This document shows, in pieces, positions 60,722 through 64,000 of a stretch of DNA of 64,000 bases. The translations under genes were made by a program, and so were the position numbers. The notes under the pieces were generated by a model. The model ran no database searches, was not told the DNA's origin, and saw only the letters and a list, made by a program, of their open reading frames with translations. The DNA comes from Paraperibacillus marinus (GTDB lineage Bacteria; Bacillota; Bacilli; Bacillales; DSM-1321). Where the stretch lies: NCBI RefSeq assembly GCF_046237605.1, contig NZ_CP143542.1, forward strand, positions 2,728,001-2,792,000, read 5' to 3'. Position 1 is the stretch's first letter; every line of letters starts with the position of its first letter.

Positions 60722-62380
60722 TTACCCTTCCATGATGATGGGAAGGATCATTGGCCTCCGTTTTGTTTTTTCATATAGGAATGAATTCAGACCGTCTCTC
60801 ATTTCCTGCTTAAGGCTGGCCCAATCGAAGGAATCTCCTGCGATTTTTTTCTGGACGATCGTCTTGACAAGGTTAGAGGCGTCTTCCATCAGTTTCTCCG
60901 ATTCACGAACATACACAAAACCGCGGGAAATGATTTCAGGCCCGGCTGAAATAACCTTCCTCGATTTATTCAAACTGATGACAACAATCAGGATGCCATC
61001 CTGCGAGAGCAGTCTGCGGTCACGGAGGACTATATTTCCTACATCGCCCACGCCGCTTCCATCTATCAGGACATTGCCTGCAGTCACCCTGCCTGAGGTG
61101 CTGACGGAATCCCCTTTTATCTCTGCAGTCTCACCTTTATCTAAAATCAGAATCCGGTCGCCGGGAAGGCCCCATCCAGCTGCAAGCCTGGCATGGGCCT
61201 TCAGGTTCCTGAATTCCCCATGAACAGGAAGAAGGAACTTCGGTTTCATCAGGTTAAGCATCATTTTCAGCTCTTCCTGGCTGCCGTGTCCCGGTACATT
61301 CACCGTCTTTCCGGAAATAACCTCCGCACCTGCCCGGTAAGCCATATCCATCGTCTTTGAAACAAAGAGCTCGCCCCCTTTGATTGGAGGTGCTGCAATC
61401 AGAACTGTATCGCCCTGCTGGATGTTCACTTGCTTATGAGATCTCTTTGCCATCTTCTGGAGGGCTTCAATCGGCTCTCCCTGAATCCCGGTAACAAGCA
61501 CGACTACTTTCTCTTCCGGATAACTTCCAATCTCCGAGACGGGAATAATAATATCATCCGGCACATTCAGGTACCCATTGCCCAAGGCAATATCATAGAC
61601 GCGCTGCAGGCTTTTCCCTACCACTGCGACTTTCCTGCCGTTTTCATGGGCTGCATTGAATACATGCTGAATTCTGTTGATATGGGAAGCAAAGCAGGCT
61701 ACGATGATTCGCTTCTTGGCATTGTAAAACACATCGGACATCCCTCTTGCCGCCAGGGCTTCAGAAGGAGTATAGCCCGGTTTCTCAGCTCCGGTGCTGA
61801 CCGATAGGAGGGCCAGCACGCCTTTTTCACCAAGGGCGGCCATCTTGCCGATTTCCGGCTGATAGAGCGGAGCGGCGGCCTGGTCAAACTTGAAATCACC
61901 CGTATATACGATGGCCCCTTCAGATGTATGTATGGCGATCCCCACTGAATCAGGGATGCTGTGATTTGTTTTAAAGAAGGTGACCTCTGCAGATGGGAAA
62001 GAAAGTGAAGTATCTGAATCGATACGCTCAAACTTCACCTTTCCCTTGTAATCATTCTCGCGGAGATTTGCCTTCGCAAGCTCAATGGTCAGCCTGGTCG
62101 CATAAACCGGCACATTCAGAGTTCTCAGGATATAAGGCAGAGCCCCTATATGATCTTCATGGCCATGGGTTAAAAAGATACCCTGTATTCTGCTTTTGTT
62201 CTCAGCCAGAAACGCTATGTCAGGTATGACCACATCAATTCCAAGCATTTCATTTTCCGGATACATAAGGCCAGCATCCAATATGTATAAATCCTCATTA
62301 ACCTCGGCCACATACATATTCTTGCCTGATTCTCCCTGGCCGCCTAAAACTATTATTCTTATATTATTTTGTTTTTTCAA
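60722..62380 (-). CDS. rnjB: Ribonuclease J2
   Basis: A 552-residue metallo-beta-lactamase/beta-CASP nuclease. The HxHxDH motif is complete (HGHEDH, residues 72-77), with His140 (TNHSIPDS) and Asp162 (GDFKFD) as further ligands. The beta-CASP motif A reads LLSVSTGAE, where Asp is expected and Val194 is present. Motif C His is in VPGHGSQEELK. Position beside tepA and dapA assigns it to J2 rather than J1. Relative to B. subtilis J2, which has lost HxHxDH, this copy keeps the metal motif. It probably works in a complex with J1 (not in the window). Confidence 0.92.
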   Translation of the reverse strand: MKKQNNIRIIVLGGQGESGKNMYVAEVNEDLYILDAGLMYPENEMLGIDVVIPDIAFLAENKSRIQGIFLTHGHEDHIGALPYILRTLNVPVYATRLTIELAKANLRENDYKGKVKFERIDSDTSLSFPSAEVTFFKTNHSIPDSVGIAIHTSEGAIVYTGDFKFDQAAAPLYQPEIGKMAALGEKGVLALLSVSTGAEKPGYTPSEALAARGMSDVFYNAKKRIIVACFASHINRIQHVFNAAHENGRKVAVVGKSLQRVYDIALGNGYLNVPDDIIIPVSEIGSYPEEKVVVLVTGIQGEPIEALQKMAKRSHKQVNIQQGDTVLIAAPPIKGGELFVSKTMDMAYRAGAEVISGKTVNVPGHGSQEELKMMLNLMKPKFLLPVHGEFRNLKAHARLAAGWGLPGDRILILDKGETAEIKGDSVSTSGRVTAGNVLIDGSGVGDVGNIVLRDRRLLSQDGILIVVISLNKSRKVISAGPEIISRGFVYVRESEKLMEDASNLVKTIVQKKIAGDSFDWASLKQEMRDGLNSFLYEKTKRRPMILPIIMEG

Positions 62381-62429
62381 TGTAATATCCCCCTATGCTG
62401 AGTGCTTCCGTTCCATTCCAATTGTTTTC

Positions 62430-62459
62430 ATTATACATGAAGAAAAAATAGGGTGACAA
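62430..62459 (-). promoter_or_regulatory. Sigma-A promoter of rnjB
   Basis: On the minus strand TTGTCA (62459-62454), 18 bases, TATAAT (62435-62430), about 50 bases before the start. Confidence 0.75.
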
Positions 62460-62646
62460 CAAATAGGTATCAAAATTGTCAAAAACCTTTAGATACAAGC
62501 GGAATCGGCCAGCTGGATGCCTCCCTCCTGCGCTCCCCCTGCTTTTTTTGGATCGGAAGAATTTTTTTGCTCCCTGCCTGAAATGGTCACAGGGATGAAT
62601 AAGAACAAGGACTGCAGGAAATGTTTAAGAAAAAGGAGTGGAATTT

Positions 62647-62781
62647 ATGGGAAAAGACCGTCAGGAACAAAAATTAAAAGAATCAAAACGAGTTGAATCC
62701 GACCGGGACCAAAGCATTAAATATCCTGGTGCCACGGGCTTGCAAAGCCCTGAGGAAGCACGGGATCTGAATAAAGGATAA
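62647..62781 (+). CDS. 44-residue hydrophilic protein, unknown
   Basis: The reading frame MGKDRQEQKLKESKRVESDR continues to YPGATGLQSPEEARDLNKG. AAAAGGAG lies 8 bases before the ATG and a hairpin terminator about 75 bases past the stop. The composition (Lys/Glu/Asp/Ser, no Cys or Trp) resembles small hydrophilic proteins made during sporulation, but I do not recognise the family. It opposes the flanking dapA and rnjB genes. Confidence 0.65.
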   Translation: MGKDRQEQKLKESKRVESDRDQSIKYPGATGLQSPEEARDLNKG

Positions 62782-62856
62782 CAGCCGCACAGCTTGTCTT
62801 TCCCGTCACAGAGCGGGCTGGTCCGCCTGGGGTTGATGCTGGAACAAACAATCCCG

Positions 62857-62895
62857 GAGCGGTCTTTACAAGGATGAAAGACCGCTTCATTTTCC
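62857..62895 (+). terminator. Terminator downstream of the 44-residue gene
   Basis: AGCGGTCTTT/AAAGACCGCTT with a 9-base loop is followed by CATTTTCCTT. Confidence 0.7.
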
Positions 62896-62976
62896 TTAAG
62901 CATGCTCCTTTGCACCCCATTCAGGAACCTTTTCCTCAGCGACGGTGCCGCGTTTTAAAATTTCTATTAGTGGCTA

Positions 62977-63030
62977 AAAGAAAAGCCTGCAGACAGACCT
63001 GATTTTTCATCCGGGTTTGTCTGCAGGCTT
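62977..63030 (-). terminator. Terminator after dapA
   Basis: A 13-bp stem, AAGCCTGCAGACA/TGTCTGCAGGCTT, is followed on the minus strand by TTCTTTT. Confidence 0.85.
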
Positions 63031-63060
63031 AAAGTCTGCCCAAAAAAGAAGACTTTATGG

Positions 63061-63942
63061 TTAAAATTCATTCAAGCTTGAAGAAAGCAGGTTTGCGAGC
63101 GTGCTTCTTTCTGTCTCAGTAAGCGGAACAAGCGGAAGCCGAACAGGACCGGCGTCCAAGCCTTTCAGCTGAAGCGCTGTTTTTACAGGCACAGGGCTTG
63201 GCGAGGTGAAGAGTCCTTTCATGACAGGGGAAAGCTGCTGGTGGAGACGGGCGGCATCCCTGCTGTCTCCTTTAAAGAAAGCTTCAACCATCTCCTGCAT
63301 TTGATTTCCGATGATGTGGGACGCAACCGACACAATTCCGGTGCCGCCGATCGCCAGTACAGGAAGGGTGAGCGCATCATCGCCGCTGTACAGGAGGAAA
63401 TCATCACTTGTGCCGGCAATGATTTCAGTCATGGCATTCAGGTCGCCGCTTGCTTCCTTGACGGCAACTATATTTGGAATCTCTGAGAGCCTGATGATTG
63501 TATCAACGGCAATATTTACGGAAGCCCTTCCCGGGATATTATAAATCATGACAGGAAGAGCTGTGCTTTCAGCAATCGCCTTGAAGTGAAGGTAAAGCCC
63601 TTCCTGATTTGGCTTATTATAATACGGAGCGACCAGCATGATGGCATCAACGCCTGCCTCCTCCGCTTTTCGTGTCAATTCGATGGAAGCACGGGTATTG
63701 TTGCTGCCGGTACCGGCAATGACCGGTACACGCTTATCTGCCGCTTTGACAACAGTCTTGAATAAGGCAATTTTTTCTTCTGTAGAAAGAGTCGGTGATT
63801 CCCCTGTGGTTCCGGCAGCAACCAGCGAGTCGCTTCCGTTTTCGATCAAATAATTCACGAGCTGGGCCGTTTTTGCAAAATCAATATTCCCCTTACTGTC
63901 AAAAGGGGTTACCATTGCGGTAGATACTCTTCCAAAATGCAC
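63061..63942 (-). CDS. dapA: 4-hydroxy-tetrahydrodipicolinate synthase
   Basis: A 293-residue class I aldolase of the DAP/lysine and dipicolinate pathway. GTTGESPTLS near residue 44, the catalytic Tyr in MIYNIPGR and the Schiff-base lysine in VAVKEASGD are visible. GTG 63942 (MHFGRVSTAM) is preferred over GTG 63951, because AAGGAG is then 8 bases away and the N-terminus aligns with B. subtilis DapA. It is translationally close to the preceding gene, whose stop is 13 bases upstream. Confidence 0.96.
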   Translation of the reverse strand: MHFGRVSTAMVTPFDSKGNIDFAKTAQLVNYLIENGSDSLVAAGTTGESPTLSTEEKIALFKTVVKAADKRVPVIAGTGSNNTRASIELTRKAEEAGVDAIMLVAPYYNKPNQEGLYLHFKAIAESTALPVMIYNIPGRASVNIAVDTIIRLSEIPNIVAVKEASGDLNAMTEIIAGTSDDFLLYSGDDALTLPVLAIGGTGIVSVASHIIGNQMQEMVEAFFKGDSRDAARLHQQLSPVMKGLFTSPSPVPVKTALQLKGLDAGPVRLPLVPLTETERSTLANLLSSSLNEF

Positions 63943-63954
63943 TGTTACCACTCC

Positions 63955-64000
63955 TTAATTCAACGGGGAATTCTTTTCCCCGATTTCAATCTGCTGTTCC
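63955..64000 (-). CDS. C-terminal end of an upstream gene, expected dapG (aspartokinase I)
   Basis: Only the last 14 codons before a TAA at 63955 are visible (EQQIEIGEKNSPLN). In B. subtilis dapG directly precedes dapA. The fragment is too short to identify by sequence, so this call rests on gene order. Confidence 0.4.
   Translation of the reverse strand, partial: EQQIEIGEKNSPLN

Overview
The window is about 64 kb of chromosome from a spore-forming Firmicute of the family Bacillaceae. The evidence is gene content and order: spoVK, hfq-miaA, mutL-mutS-cotE, ricA-miaB, kbl-tdh, korBA, spoVS-ymdB-rny-recA-cinA-pgsA-rodZ, the ymf genes, spoIIIE, tepA, rnjB and dapA all follow the backbone known from Bacillus subtilis. 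Here that backbone lies on the minus strand, so transcription runs from high to low coordinates. GC content, Shine-Dalgarno strength and frequent GTG/TTG starts also fit Bacillus sensu lato. The species cannot be fixed from the sequence; the dispersed repeats suggest a relative outside the B. subtilis group.

Layout. (1) 1-7.3 kb: ynbB end, hflX, a TRIC-type channel, a tandem array of 51-bp hairpin units, an HD-GYP protein, a small glutaredoxin, spoVK, hfq, miaA. (2) 7.4-21.5 kb: an accessory block between miaA and mutL. It holds an MhqR-type dioxygenase, a PTS/kinase/aldolase operon with an RpiR regulator that looks like a tagatose or fructose pathway, a frameshifted HAD phosphatase, an IS1595-type element, proline dehydrogenase, a manganese (yybP-ykoY) riboswitch ahead of a YybP/Tim44-like protein and a DUF2653 protein, a secreted subtilisin, a nucleoside diphosphate kinase and a lipoprotein. 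(3) 21.6-27.1 kb: mutL, mutS, cotE. (4) 27.1-30.4 kb: a second accessory patch with a Cys-rich small protein behind a sigma-K-like promoter, a serine hydrolase, a DUF3934-like peptide and two unknowns. (5) 30.4-43.2 kb: ricA-miaB, kbl-tdh, korAB, spoVS, ymdB, rny, recA, with repeat-filled spacers near 35.2 and 39.8 kb. (6) 43.5-64 kb: cinA, pgsA, rodZ, ymfK, ymfJ, ymfI-ymfH-ymfF, a nup (yufNOPQ) nucleoside ABC transporter, a GntR regulator, spoIIIE, ylzJ, tepA, rnjB, a 44-residue ORF on the other strand, dapA and the very end of a gene expected to be dapG.

Several genes form functional sets: ymfI/ymfF/ymfH with distant ynbB (EF-P 5-aminopentanol modification), rny with rnjB (mRNA decay), rny-ymdB-spoVS and ricA (development and biofilm), mutS-mutL (mismatch repair), spoVK/cotE/spoVS/spoIIIE (sporulation), kbl-tdh (threonine catabolism). 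I found no clear undescribed multi-gene system. The most unusual items are the 51-bp hairpin array, the riboswitch-controlled YybP/DUF2653 pair, the sigma-K-like Cys-rich gene with its inverted repeat, and an RNase J2 with intact HxHxDH but a Val at the beta-CASP motif A aspartate. Starts were reassigned by ribosome-binding-site spacing where this could be judged.
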